From an uncultured Hymenobacter sp. (GTDB taxonomy: Bacteria > Bacteroidota > Bacteroidia > Cytophagales > Hymenobacteraceae), in NCBI GenBank assembly GCA_937871705.1, contig CALMOO010000681.1, positions 1 through 8,568 on the forward strand: a stretch of DNA of 8,568 nt. Reading direction: 5' to 3'. A model generated the notes under the pieces. That model ran no database searches. It was given only the letters and a program-made list of their open reading frames with translations, and was not told where the DNA came from. Below, piece by piece: positions 1 to 5,884 of the stretch (the stretch's first letter is position 1; each line of letters opens with the position of its first letter). Position numbers and translations under genes: made by a program.

Positions 1-171
1 CGTCTGCTCTTTGCCCAGATGGTAGGTGCGGCGTAGCTCGGCTTTCTCCTTATCCACCTCTACCTGGTGCTTGGCTAGGTTCTCGCACGTGAGGCGGTCA
101 GCTGGGTCCGACATATGCACCTGCACGATTTGGCTGGTGGCGATTTCGAAGGAGAGCGTGGGTTTAGACAT
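1..171 (-). CDS. Unrecognised early-operon protein, partial (C-terminus beyond window)
   Basis: An open frame runs without a stop from ATG 171-169 to the window edge and encodes the first 57 residues (MSKPTLSFEIATSQ...). The start lies 19 nt after the stop of the preceding minus-strand gene, so it is the third gene of the operon starting at 909. The visible part is soluble and polar, ending in a Lys/Glu/Arg-rich stretch (KHQVEVDKEKAELRR) that could form a helix or coiled coil. It shows no signal peptide, membrane segment or motif that I recognise. Position and size suggest an early gene of a prophage-like element, but function cannot be assigned from 57 residues. The frame's high GC fits the rest of this operon. 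Confidence 0.6.
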   Translation of the reverse strand, partial: MSKPTLSFEIATSQIVQVHMSDPADRLTCENLAKHQVEVDKEKAELRRTYHLGKEQT

Positions 172-190
172 GGCCGGTAGGGGGTAGGAA

Positions 191-610
191 TCAGGCCGCC
201 AGGCGGCTTTGCTGGCGGTCGGGGTACATCTGAATCACAAGGCCCTCGCGGCGGCGCTCCAGGGCCAGCTCGTGGGCGTGGTCGGTGAGGTCCACTTCCG
301 TAAAGCGCATCTGCACGCCGCCGAGCCAGCGCTCGCGCTGATTGGGCTCGGGAAAGCGGGCAGCTTCCCGGCCAGCGTAGGTGGTGGCAAAAGCGGGGCT
401 CAGCGGCACGTAGGCCCGCAGGGCGTAGGGCTGGCCCTGGGCATCGACGCAAAGGCAGTAGCCCAGCACCGGCAGCACCGTGCCGGCAGGGCGGCCCGCT
501 ACCTCGGCTTTTAAGTGGAGCAGGTCGCCTTCGCGAAAGCCCTCGGTGAGCGCAATGGGTTTCTCGCCCTTGAGGGCGGAGGCCAGGGAAGGAAGCAGCG
601 GCTTTTCCAT
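191..610 (-). CDS. Hypothetical 139-aa early-operon protein
   Basis: This frame encodes 139 residues starting MEKPLLPSLA, lying 53 nt after the stop of the Cro-like gene and 19 nt before the next start, so co-transcription is likely. I do not recognise the family. It has no signal peptide, membrane span or clear helix-turn-helix. The middle (residues 26-75, e.g. GFREGDLLHLKAE and TVLPVLGYCLCVDAQGQPY) alternates hydrophobic and polar residues as in a small beta-rich domain. The C-terminal half (about 85-125) is rich in Arg/Glu with a likely helix (HAHELALERRREG). The opposite-strand frames at 209-514 and 75-452 are shadows produced by high GC; this frame fits the operon's spacing and direction. 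The coding call is fairly secure and the function is unknown. Confidence 0.65.
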   Translation of the reverse strand: MEKPLLPSLASALKGEKPIALTEGFREGDLLHLKAEVAGRPAGTVLPVLGYCLCVDAQGQPYALRAYVPLSPAFATTYAGREAARFPEPNQRERWLGGVQMRFTEVDLTDHAHELALERRREGLVIQMYPDRQQSRLAA

Positions 611-663
611 TGGGGAAACGAAACGATGTTTGGGGTGAAAGAAGAAGGATAGGGTGAGGGTGA

Positions 664-909
664 CTAGGCGGCTTGGGGAAGAGCGGGCACCTTGTCGGGG
701 TTTAAGGCGGCCCAGGCGGCGTAGCCTTGAGGGTTGGTCTGCTGGGCCAGGGCCAGCACGGCGGGCCAGTACTTGGAATTACTGCGCTCGCGGAGCACGA
801 TTTGGGAGAGGTCGGGCACGGAGGTGCAGCCCGTCCGGTCGGCGAGCGTGCCGAGGAAGCCCTCAGGCATCAATTGCCGCAGCTTCGGTGGTGCTTGGTT
901 GTTTTTCAT
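664..909 (-). CDS. Small Cro/Ner-like putative DNA-binding protein
   Basis: The gene encodes 81 residues starting MKNNQAPPKL. The ATG at 909-907 is preferred to an upstream in-frame start near 975, because the extra residues would cover the promoter and operator region. Residues 16-55 have the rhythm of a helix-turn-helix (GFLGTLADRTGC, then VPDLSQIVLRERSN, then YWPAVLALAQ), like small Cro/XRE proteins of Bacteroidota. The match is by pattern only, and the usual Gly at the turn is not distinct. It is the first gene of the minus-strand operon and is divergent from the CI-like repressor, the position of cro or ner in phages. By that analogy it would be an early regulator binding the shared operator region. 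Confidence 0.6.
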   Translation of the reverse strand: MKNNQAPPKLRQLMPEGFLGTLADRTGCTSVPDLSQIVLRERSNSKYWPAVLALAQQTNPQGYAAWAALNPDKVPALPQAA

Positions 910-943
910 TGTCGTACTTTGGTGGTGTTGATGTTGTTGATGA

Positions 944-975
944 CAAATGTAGTAGACTAATGCTCTACTAGTCAA
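944..975 (-). promoter_or_regulatory. Promoter of the minus-strand early operon
   Basis: On the minus strand, TTG (975-973) and TACATTTG (951-944) are separated by 21 nt, matching the Bacteroidota sigma-A pattern TTG-N19-21-TAnnTTTG. Transcription should begin about 6-8 nt further on, near 937, leaving a leader of roughly 28 nt before ATG 909. The palindrome at 950-970 fills the space between the two boxes, so a bound repressor would block RNA polymerase. Confidence 0.65.
950..970. promoter_or_regulatory. Operator O1 (21-bp palindrome)
   Basis: Perfect 7-bp arms TAGTAGA and TCTACTA flank a 7-bp centre (957-963). The site sits between the -33 and -7 boxes of the early promoter. A related site at 992-1012 matches 14 of 21 positions and keeps the TCTACT half. 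Size, symmetry and position fit a dimeric CI-like repressor operator; the protein that binds it is inferred. Confidence 0.6.
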
Positions 976-984
976 TAGATACTT

Positions 985-1007
985 GATAAATAAGTCGATT
1001 ATTTATC
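985..1007. repeat. 23-bp palindrome in the repressor promoter region
   Basis: Perfect 9-bp arms GATAAATAA and TTATTTATC flank a 5-bp centre (994-998). It differs in sequence and register from the operator pair at 950-970 and 992-1012, and overlaps the second of them. It may be the site of another regulator, such as the Cro-like protein. It could also be a chance feature of an AT-rich promoter, although 9 bp of perfect symmetry makes that less likely. Confidence 0.5.
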
Positions 1008-1012
1008 TACTT
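992..1012. promoter_or_regulatory. Operator O2 (diverged copy of O1) at the repressor promoter
   Basis: The site reads AAGTCGA, 7 bases, then TCTACTT. It matches O1 at 14 of 21 positions and keeps both half-sites (AGTnGA and TCTACT). Centres of O1 and O2 are 42 bp apart, about four helical turns, so two dimers would lie on the same face of the DNA. It overlaps a possible weak -7 box on the plus strand (TACTTATT, 1008-1015, with TTG at 983-985), which suggests autoregulation. If that box is used, transcription would start very near ATG 1022 and give a nearly leaderless message. Confidence 0.5.
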
Positions 1013-1021
1013 ATTTTTTAT

Positions 1022-1861
1022 ATGTCTGAGATAGAAGGTTTTGCGGAGCGTATTTTTTCCTTGCGTAAGTCCGCAGATAAAAGTCAAGAAGAGATTGGGA
1101 CAGTCTTAGGACTGACTAAGAGCGGTGTGTCCTCTTTCGAGAAGGGGAAAAGCATCCCTTCGCCAGAAAATTTAGTTAAGCTAGCGCGCCTCTTTAAAGT
1201 GTCAGTAGACTATCTGTTGACTGGTCAGGATAGAATAAATGAGAGCCAGTCGTCAGAAAAAGACGCCATACCAAATAATCCTGTCTTACATTCCAGCCCT
1301 GACCTATATATTCAGCCTGATACTAAAGGCAACATTCAGGCTCCACTCATCAACTATAAGGCAGCAGCTAATTATCTAGCAGGCTACCAGAGCAACGAGT
1401 ACTACGAGGAGCTAGAAGCCATCACGCTGCCTAATCACATGGCAAAGGGTGCCCAGCCAGTGAAGGGATTCTACCTCACTGGCGACTCAATGGAACCCAC
1501 ATTTTACGCTGATGATATTGCCGTATGCCAGCAGGTGCCGCGTGGTGAGTGGCGGCTGTTGAGAGAAGAAACGGTAGCAGTTGTCGTAAGCAACTCCCGT
1601 GGCTTGCAGTTGAAGCGCGTAACGGTGCGACCCTCATTAGGCACGCTGCGGTGTCAATCCGACAATCCACATAGCCCGACGTTCGACCTTAACATTGATG
1701 AGGATGTTCTTGAACTCTGGCGCTTTGAGTGGCTGCTAACTAAGCGTTGCGAAAAGGCCAACCAAGACTTGCCAGAGTGGCGTCGGTATATAGAGAACGA
1801 AGTGGGAGACTTACGTTATCTACTGGAGCAAGTGCTTGATAAGAAAAAAGCACCGCGCTAA
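1022..1861 (+). CDS. CI/LexA-type phage repressor with XRE HTH and S24 peptidase domain
   Basis: This 279-residue protein begins MSEIEGFAER. An upstream TTG at 983 would add 13 residues across the operator, so ATG 1022 is chosen. Residues 7-67 form an XRE-type helix-turn-helix (SQEEIGTVLGLTKSGVSSFEKG at about 21-42, ending SVDYLLTGQ). Residues 145-235 form an LexA/CI S24 domain, with catalytic Ser156 in GDSMEPT and Lys198 in LQLKRV. An Ala120-Gly121 pair in NYLAGYQ lies 35 residues before Ser156, about where LexA and CI cleave themselves. The C-terminus (240-279) is a charged helix. The gene is divergent from the Cro-like operon, as in temperate phages, so it probably maintains lysogeny and may be lost after DNA damage. 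Its last 4 nt overlap the end of the convergent nuclease gene. Confidence 0.9.
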   Translation: MSEIEGFAERIFSLRKSADKSQEEIGTVLGLTKSGVSSFEKGKSIPSPENLVKLARLFKVSVDYLLTGQDRINESQSSEKDAIPNNPVLHSSPDLYIQPDTKGNIQAPLINYKAAANYLAGYQSNEYYEELEAITLPNHMAKGAQPVKGFYLTGDSMEPTFYADDIAVCQQVPRGEWRLLREETVAVVVSNSRGLQLKRVTVRPSLGTLRCQSDNPHSPTFDLNIDEDVLELWRFEWLLTKRCEKANQDLPEWRRYIENEVGDLRYLLEQVLDKKKAPR

Positions 1862-2604
1862 GCTAAGCCAGCTTTAGATAAGCCGATTAAATTACTGTCG
1901 TCCATTTTCAACCAAAAATGGACTAGATTTATGTAGTCGTTTTGCATGCCTATTATTCTGTAATTTGTTGATTTATATCTAGCTAAACTATTGGTATTTA
2001 ATTCCCTCTTTAATTTATCCTCGAGCTTCCAAAATTCGCCTTCTGATGTTATTAGTTCATCTATCCAGCCATTAATCGTTAATAGCCAGTACTCGAAATC
2101 CTCTTTTTGTATGTAAGCAACTAAAGCTGCATATCTTAAGCCCTTGCCATGAATCCCTTTTTTGAATCGTTCTATTCCTCCGGAGGATTTATTGGTACCA
2201 ATGATATATTCCTTTTCCCTGCCAGCACCTGGTGTAGGTAACCGTTTCGCTTCTATTGAGAAAAAAGAGTCAAATTCTCCATAACTCTTGTCTCCTATAT
2301 TTAACTGAGTAGAATACGAAACTGTACCAATATCTACTTGAGGGCTAAGTCCAGAACTGTAACTTTCTACATTCTCGTGTTGGAAGAAAAAAGGATATCC
2401 TACTGCATTCCTATTGAGGAACTTGCACAATTTATCAGTTAATGCTTTTTCACTGGTATTATAGTTGCCAGTAAGATTGAGGATAAAAGCAGCAAATTGC
2501 AATTCTATGAAATTTATTACTGCTGATATAGAAGCTGGAAGCTCTATATCAGCAGTAATATTAAGTGCGCCGCTACCTATAAAAGGTTGGTTCTCCGATA
2601 GCAT
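1858..2604 (-). CDS. PD-(D/E)XK nuclease subunit of a restriction-like system
   Basis: The product has 248 residues. The catalytic core fits a PD-(D/E)XK nuclease: Asp91 in SPQVDIG and Glu118-x-Lys120 in FFSIEAKRL, preceded by a helix with Glu52 (SEKALTDKLCKFLN) and followed by GGIERFKKG and a strand/helix region (RYAALVAYIQ). The function inferred is Mg-dependent cleavage of DNA. There is no helicase or translocase domain and no recognised specificity domain, so target choice probably comes from its partner. ATG 2604 overlaps the partner's TAA stop by one base (TAATG), the usual sign of translational coupling, and fixes the start. Codons about 15-30 lie in an unusual inverted repeat (2515-2560). 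The gene is much lower in GC than the flanks. It could belong to a known restriction family that I cannot name. Confidence 0.75.
   Translation of the reverse strand: MLSENQPFIGSGALNITADIELPASISAVINFIELQFAAFILNLTGNYNTSEKALTDKLCKFLNRNAVGYPFFFQHENVESYSSGLSPQVDIGTVSYSTQLNIGDKSYGEFDSFFSIEAKRLPTPGAGREKEYIIGTNKSSGGIERFKKGIHGKGLRYAALVAYIQKEDFEYWLLTINGWIDELITSEGEFWKLEDKLKRELNTNSLARYKSTNYRIIGMQNDYINLVHFWLKMDDSNLIGLSKAGLA
2515..2560. repeat. Perfect 18-bp inverted repeat inside the nuclease gene
   Basis: Arms TATTACTGCTGATATAGA (2515-2532) and TCTATATCAGCAGTAATA (2543-2560) are exact reverse complements. With one bulged base (2533), GCT 2534-2536 also pairs with AGC 2540-2542, leaving a 3-nt loop. In the mRNA this would be a long hairpin starting at nt 45 of the nuclease reading frame. 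Because of the symmetry, both strands encode similar peptides here (ITADIE and SISAVI appear on each). Confidence 0.9.
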
Positions 2605-5603
2605 TAGTACCCCTGTTTTCTTAAATCCGAAAAAGTTTCATCAGCGTCGCGCAAGGCAATAGACTTTAACCAATATCTGACTTTTTTAGGCTTTATTAAA
2701 TAAATAATATTGTGCTCATACATTCTTAATAACCTAGTTATCCTAGTATTCAGGCCATATACTTTTGTGGCCAAATTAGAAATATGTTTCTCTAATTGAG
2801 CAGAATTGTTGAATTCTATATCAGGTTTGTTGCCAAAGAAAAAGGGGTAGCAAATGAAAGAGTCTGTTTCGAAGTACTGATAAGGTTGTACTGATTTATA
2901 TACTGAATTGAGTACTTCGCAATATACTTGCCCAAATTCGATTAGCGATTGCCTTGATGCATCTTCTAGAGTTCCTGCTGAATTTTCTCCTTTCCTCCTA
3001 AAATCTAACAAATATTGATTGAAGTCATCAATTAATATTTGTTCAAAGTGGCTAATATTTAATTCAGTTGAGTCTTCTGGAAATGGCAAATTTTCAATGT
3101 CGTTCTTGAGAACGGATGATGATTTATTTACCATATACCTACCACTAGTTCCAGCTAAATAGAAAGAGTATAAGGTACTCTTGCTAAGCTTTTGGAATAA
3201 TTCTTCTAGTAACGTATAATCTTCTTTTGGCGCATGAATACCGATAACACTGTTATTGAATATTAAGTATTCATTAGACAGCAGTGAAGGAATCTCGCTG
3301 CCAGAAACAACCTCTTTAATAAGTATATGTGGAGGGTGGTATGCTAGTTCATCTCCTTTGCTATGGAAATATTTGTCTTCCAATTTACGGATTTGATGAT
3401 AGTCAATTCCATCTTCTGTAAACGCATCAGTAGGTAAGTATCTTTTTCCAGTCAAAAAATTTGCTGTCAGCTTTCTTTCTAACTTGTCCCATTTAGATAA
3501 ATTTTTATCAGTGATAGCAGTATTTAGTTCTTGAATATCGCCTCTAGTAGCTAAAGTAAAACCCTCACTTATTACCCATTTTCTAGACTCTTTTTGTTGC
3601 TGTAAATATTGTCCAAGTGTTCTAAGCTCAGAAAGCCTACTAATAAATTGATGGTATCTATGTCCACCTAGAAGATTGGCCTTCCATATGTATACATCAT
3701 TTAATGCCTTTTCACGTGGTACATAGTGAAAGTCGTAGCTATCTAATTCGAAGTAGAGCTTCTCTTTGTTAACCTTAGTCCTGCGAACGGTAATGTGTAA
3801 TAAGCCTTTGTCTTGAGCAGGCTCATTTTTAGCAAAAATCGCTGCTGTTGCTACATCACCTCTAGCACCAAAAAGCGTGCGGCTGATATGAGTAAAATCT
3901 ATTATCTGAGGAATATGATGTCTCCGCAACATATTTCTTCTGAAGTCCAGCGACGATTTATTATAAAGTAAAGGTCCAGAAGGCTGTATTAAGCACACCA
4001 ATCCGCCCTTTTTGCTAATATTTATAGATTGCTCCAGAAATAATAGGGCAATTTGGTTATCTGGGAGGCCGCCGCGTACAATTATTGGGTGTTCTCCAAT
4101 TATTACAGGAATACGATTGCGGCTCAATTCTAATTTTTCTATTGCACGCCCTGCTAGAGTTAGTTTTGATTCAAAAGGTGGATTTCCAATGATTAAATCA
4201 AAACCAATATTAGTGAATTTGTCATCTGTGAGTAGGATGTTAAAAAAATCATCATTATAGATGTTCCTTTCTCTTAGATTATCAAATCTTAGCTCCTCCC
4301 ATATTTGCTTTGGTGTTAACTCATCACAGAGAGCAAGACTTAAACTGAATATTGTTAAATTAGTAGCATCAGCATCTTTATCAACACCATAAATACTATT
4401 TACTAAAAGCTCTTTGAGTGTTGCCAAATTTGGAGTTTGCCAGTTGTTTGACTTCCTCCATCTTTGAATAAGTCTGCGGTAAGCTCCAACTAAAAAAACG
4501 CCAGAGCCACAGGCAGGGTCTAGAATTTTTAATTTTGTATTCTCCTCGGATAAAGGTAAAACTTCATCTAATATGAAGTTAACTAAGTATGGCGGAGTAT
4601 ATACCACGCCTGGCTTCTTACCTAAGAACTCTTCGTATATGTTGCTGATTAATTCTATAGGTAAATCGTTAAAAGAATACAGTTTCCAAAATACAAACTG
4701 AATTCCTTTTAAATCGCCTTGAAGAAACTGTGCAAATCGTCTCAGGTCAGTAGATAATATTGCTTGTTGCTCGTCATCATCTATCCTAAAAACTTCCCCT
4801 CCAAAATGTGATGCAAGGTCTTTTAAGAGGCTTGCAGTGGCTTCTGAATCTTGAAGTACATCGGTAAATGTTTGTGCGCCGGCGAAGAAGTTTCCGAAGA
4901 ACTGTTTAGGAAAAACAGAGTTTCCTTTCGCATCAACCCTGTCCTCAAGATACTTTATAAGTATGGCAATAACCATGAACTTCCTGGCAATTGCCGCGGG
5001 AAGTATCTTTTTAGAGACAATATCTTTTAAGGCTTGCTTAAGTTCTGACAGAAGTTGTTCATAAGCGCCGTTCTTTGCTTTAAAAAACTTGCTATAATAA
5101 GAGTCTTCCCAGAAAGTGCCATTATCAAAAGATCTTCCTGAAAAGCTTTGTAATTTTTTAATATTTACTTCGCTTATATAGTTTTCTGCCTCTGATGCAA
5201 GCTGAATCGTGGTTAGAGGTTTGTATTTGAATTTATCCCCCTCAGCTGGCTTTTCTAAACAATTAAAAATGATGACTTGGTTTTTCGTGAAAACGAAAAA
5301 CATAGGTGTTAATCCTGAGCTATATAGTTGCTTATGTAGCTGTACAAGCTCATCTTCAATAAATGGTTTTTGCTCCGTATAATCATATATATAAACTTGG
5401 CTTATAGAAGGTCTATTATTAAATCTTCTAAAATAAACATAGTCTACATCATAATTAGCTGCGCTTTCAAGAGCAATGATTTCCTCTGGATTTAGTTGAC
5501 TTCTGTCTTCCTCTAACGTTGATACACGCACAAGTCCTGTTGTATGATTGGAGTCCCCAAGCATTTCAAGCAGTGTTAAACCGTAGGCAAAAGCCTCATT
5601 CAT
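2604..5603 (-). CDS. N6-adenine DNA methyltransferase/specificity subunit (Eco57I-like, type IIG-like)
   Basis: This 999-residue protein carries a gamma-class N6-adenine methyltransferase. It has GVVYTPPYL (332-340), the SAM-binding motif I DPACGSGVF (362-370), IYGVDKDADA (405-413) and the catalytic motif IV GNPPF (473-477). Order and length resemble the large proteins of type IIG enzymes. Residues 1-130 look like an HsdR/type IIG nuclease fold (DVDYVYF, then VYIYDYT, then TPMFFVFTKNQVIIFN), but the expected E-x-K is replaced by D-Y-T. Residues 600-850 probably hold the target recognition domain, ending in a typical SVLKNDIENLPFP segment; the rest is helical. It is coupled to the nuclease by a TAATG overlap. 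It should methylate host DNA and may guide the nuclease. BREX PglX is less likely because no other BREX gene is present. Confidence 0.88.
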   Translation of the reverse strand: MNEAFAYGLTLLEMLGDSNHTTGLVRVSTLEEDRSQLNPEEIIALESAANYDVDYVYFRRFNNRPSISQVYIYDYTEQKPFIEDELVQLHKQLYSSGLTPMFFVFTKNQVIIFNCLEKPAEGDKFKYKPLTTIQLASEAENYISEVNIKKLQSFSGRSFDNGTFWEDSYYSKFFKAKNGAYEQLLSELKQALKDIVSKKILPAAIARKFMVIAILIKYLEDRVDAKGNSVFPKQFFGNFFAGAQTFTDVLQDSEATASLLKDLASHFGGEVFRIDDDEQQAILSTDLRRFAQFLQGDLKGIQFVFWKLYSFNDLPIELISNIYEEFLGKKPGVVYTPPYLVNFILDEVLPLSEENTKLKILDPACGSGVFLVGAYRRLIQRWRKSNNWQTPNLATLKELLVNSIYGVDKDADATNLTIFSLSLALCDELTPKQIWEELRFDNLRERNIYNDDFFNILLTDDKFTNIGFDLIIGNPPFESKLTLAGRAIEKLELSRNRIPVIIGEHPIIVRGGLPDNQIALLFLEQSINISKKGGLVCLIQPSGPLLYNKSSLDFRRNMLRRHHIPQIIDFTHISRTLFGARGDVATAAIFAKNEPAQDKGLLHITVRRTKVNKEKLYFELDSYDFHYVPREKALNDVYIWKANLLGGHRYHQFISRLSELRTLGQYLQQQKESRKWVISEGFTLATRGDIQELNTAITDKNLSKWDKLERKLTANFLTGKRYLPTDAFTEDGIDYHQIRKLEDKYFHSKGDELAYHPPHILIKEVVSGSEIPSLLSNEYLIFNNSVIGIHAPKEDYTLLEELFQKLSKSTLYSFYLAGTSGRYMVNKSSSVLKNDIENLPFPEDSTELNISHFEQILIDDFNQYLLDFRRKGENSAGTLEDASRQSLIEFGQVYCEVLNSVYKSVQPYQYFETDSFICYPFFFGNKPDIEFNNSAQLEKHISNLATKVYGLNTRITRLLRMYEHNIIYLIKPKKVRYWLKSIALRDADETFSDLRKQGY

Positions 5604-5680
5604 CGTATTTTACTGAAAATCTACTGCTGCCTTAACGGCAGAGAAACAAAGCGTTCACTTATTAAAGTATTGCTAAGAGG

Positions 5681-5688
5681 CAAATGTA
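5681..5688 (-). promoter_or_regulatory. Possible -7 box of the restriction operon promoter
   Basis: The minus strand reads TACATTTG, identical to the -7 box of the early promoter at 944-951. It lies about 78 nt before the methyltransferase start, giving a leader of about 70 nt. No good TTG is found 19-21 nt upstream, so the call rests on the -7 box alone. Confidence 0.35.
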
Positions 5689-5705
5689 TAAACGACTGCC
5701 TGCTA

Positions 5706-5733
5706 AAACGGTTGGAATTAGTCCTCACCGTTT
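5706..5733. repeat. Inverted repeat in the divergent intergenic region
   Basis: Arms AAACGGT (5706-5712) and ACCGTTT (5727-5733) are exact complements, and inside them GGA (5714-5716) can pair with TCC (5722-5724). It lies in the 281-bp gap between the restriction operon and the next plus-strand gene. It could be an operator for the restriction operon or a weak terminator. The rest of this gap is AT-rich to about 5770 and contains no convincing gene. Confidence 0.4.
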
Positions 5734-5848
5734 AAAATAAATGTATATTACTTAGCAAAAGCTAGTCTCTATTATGATGTCTATCTCGACACTACTGACT
5801 ATCTTGATTTTGGGCAACGCAGCAGCTACATGATAAGCAGGGCAGTTG

Positions 5849-5876
5849 GTGTAGCTTCGTGGCATCCCACCTACAC
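5849..5876. promoter_or_regulatory. Promoter box and interrupted inverted repeat before the 118-aa gene
   Basis: TAGCTTCG (5852-5859) resembles a Bacteroidota -7 box and lies 25 nt before ATG 5885. The same GTAGCTTCG string precedes the next gene at 6272-6280. Around it, GTGTAG (5849-5854) pairs with CTACAC (5871-5876) and GTGG (5859-5862) with CCAC (5867-5870), giving ten base pairs with a 4-nt bulge. Because the repeat covers the predicted promoter, an operator is more likely than an RNA hairpin. No convincing -33 TTG was found. Confidence 0.4.
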
Positions 5877-5884
5877 GCTCAACT

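Noticed and set aside
75..514. Open frames at 75-452 (minus) and 209-514 (plus) over the 139-aa gene
   Set aside because: They overlap the better-supported minus-strand frames in a high-GC stretch, have low-complexity Arg/Pro/Ala-rich products and do not fit the operon spacing.
654..971. Plus-strand frames of 65-105 aa opposite the Cro-like gene
   Set aside because: They are antisense to the 81-aa gene, run through its promoter and O1, and encode Arg/Gly-rich sequence with no domain.
2176..2187. 12-bp perfect palindrome TCCTCCGGAGGA in the nuclease gene
   Set aside because: It encodes Ser-Ser-Gly-Gly with ordinary codons; a palindrome of this length is plausible by chance and has no spacer or context suggesting a site.
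2465..2662. Plus-strand 65-aa frame at the junction of the two restriction genes
   Set aside because: Its similarity to the nuclease N-terminus comes only from the inverted repeat read on the opposite strand; it is not a separate gene.
2604..5603. BREX PglX or type I HsdM as the identity of the 999-aa protein
   Set aside because: No pglZ, brxC, hsdS or hsdR lies nearby, and the protein combines methyltransferase and probable recognition regions in one chain, which fits a type IIG-like enzyme better.
5619..5626. TCTACT repressor half-site in the leader of the restriction operon
   Set aside because: The matching half-site is missing at the required distance, and single copies of TCTACT also occur elsewhere (e.g. 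near 1820 and 2333), so repressor control of the restriction genes is not supported.
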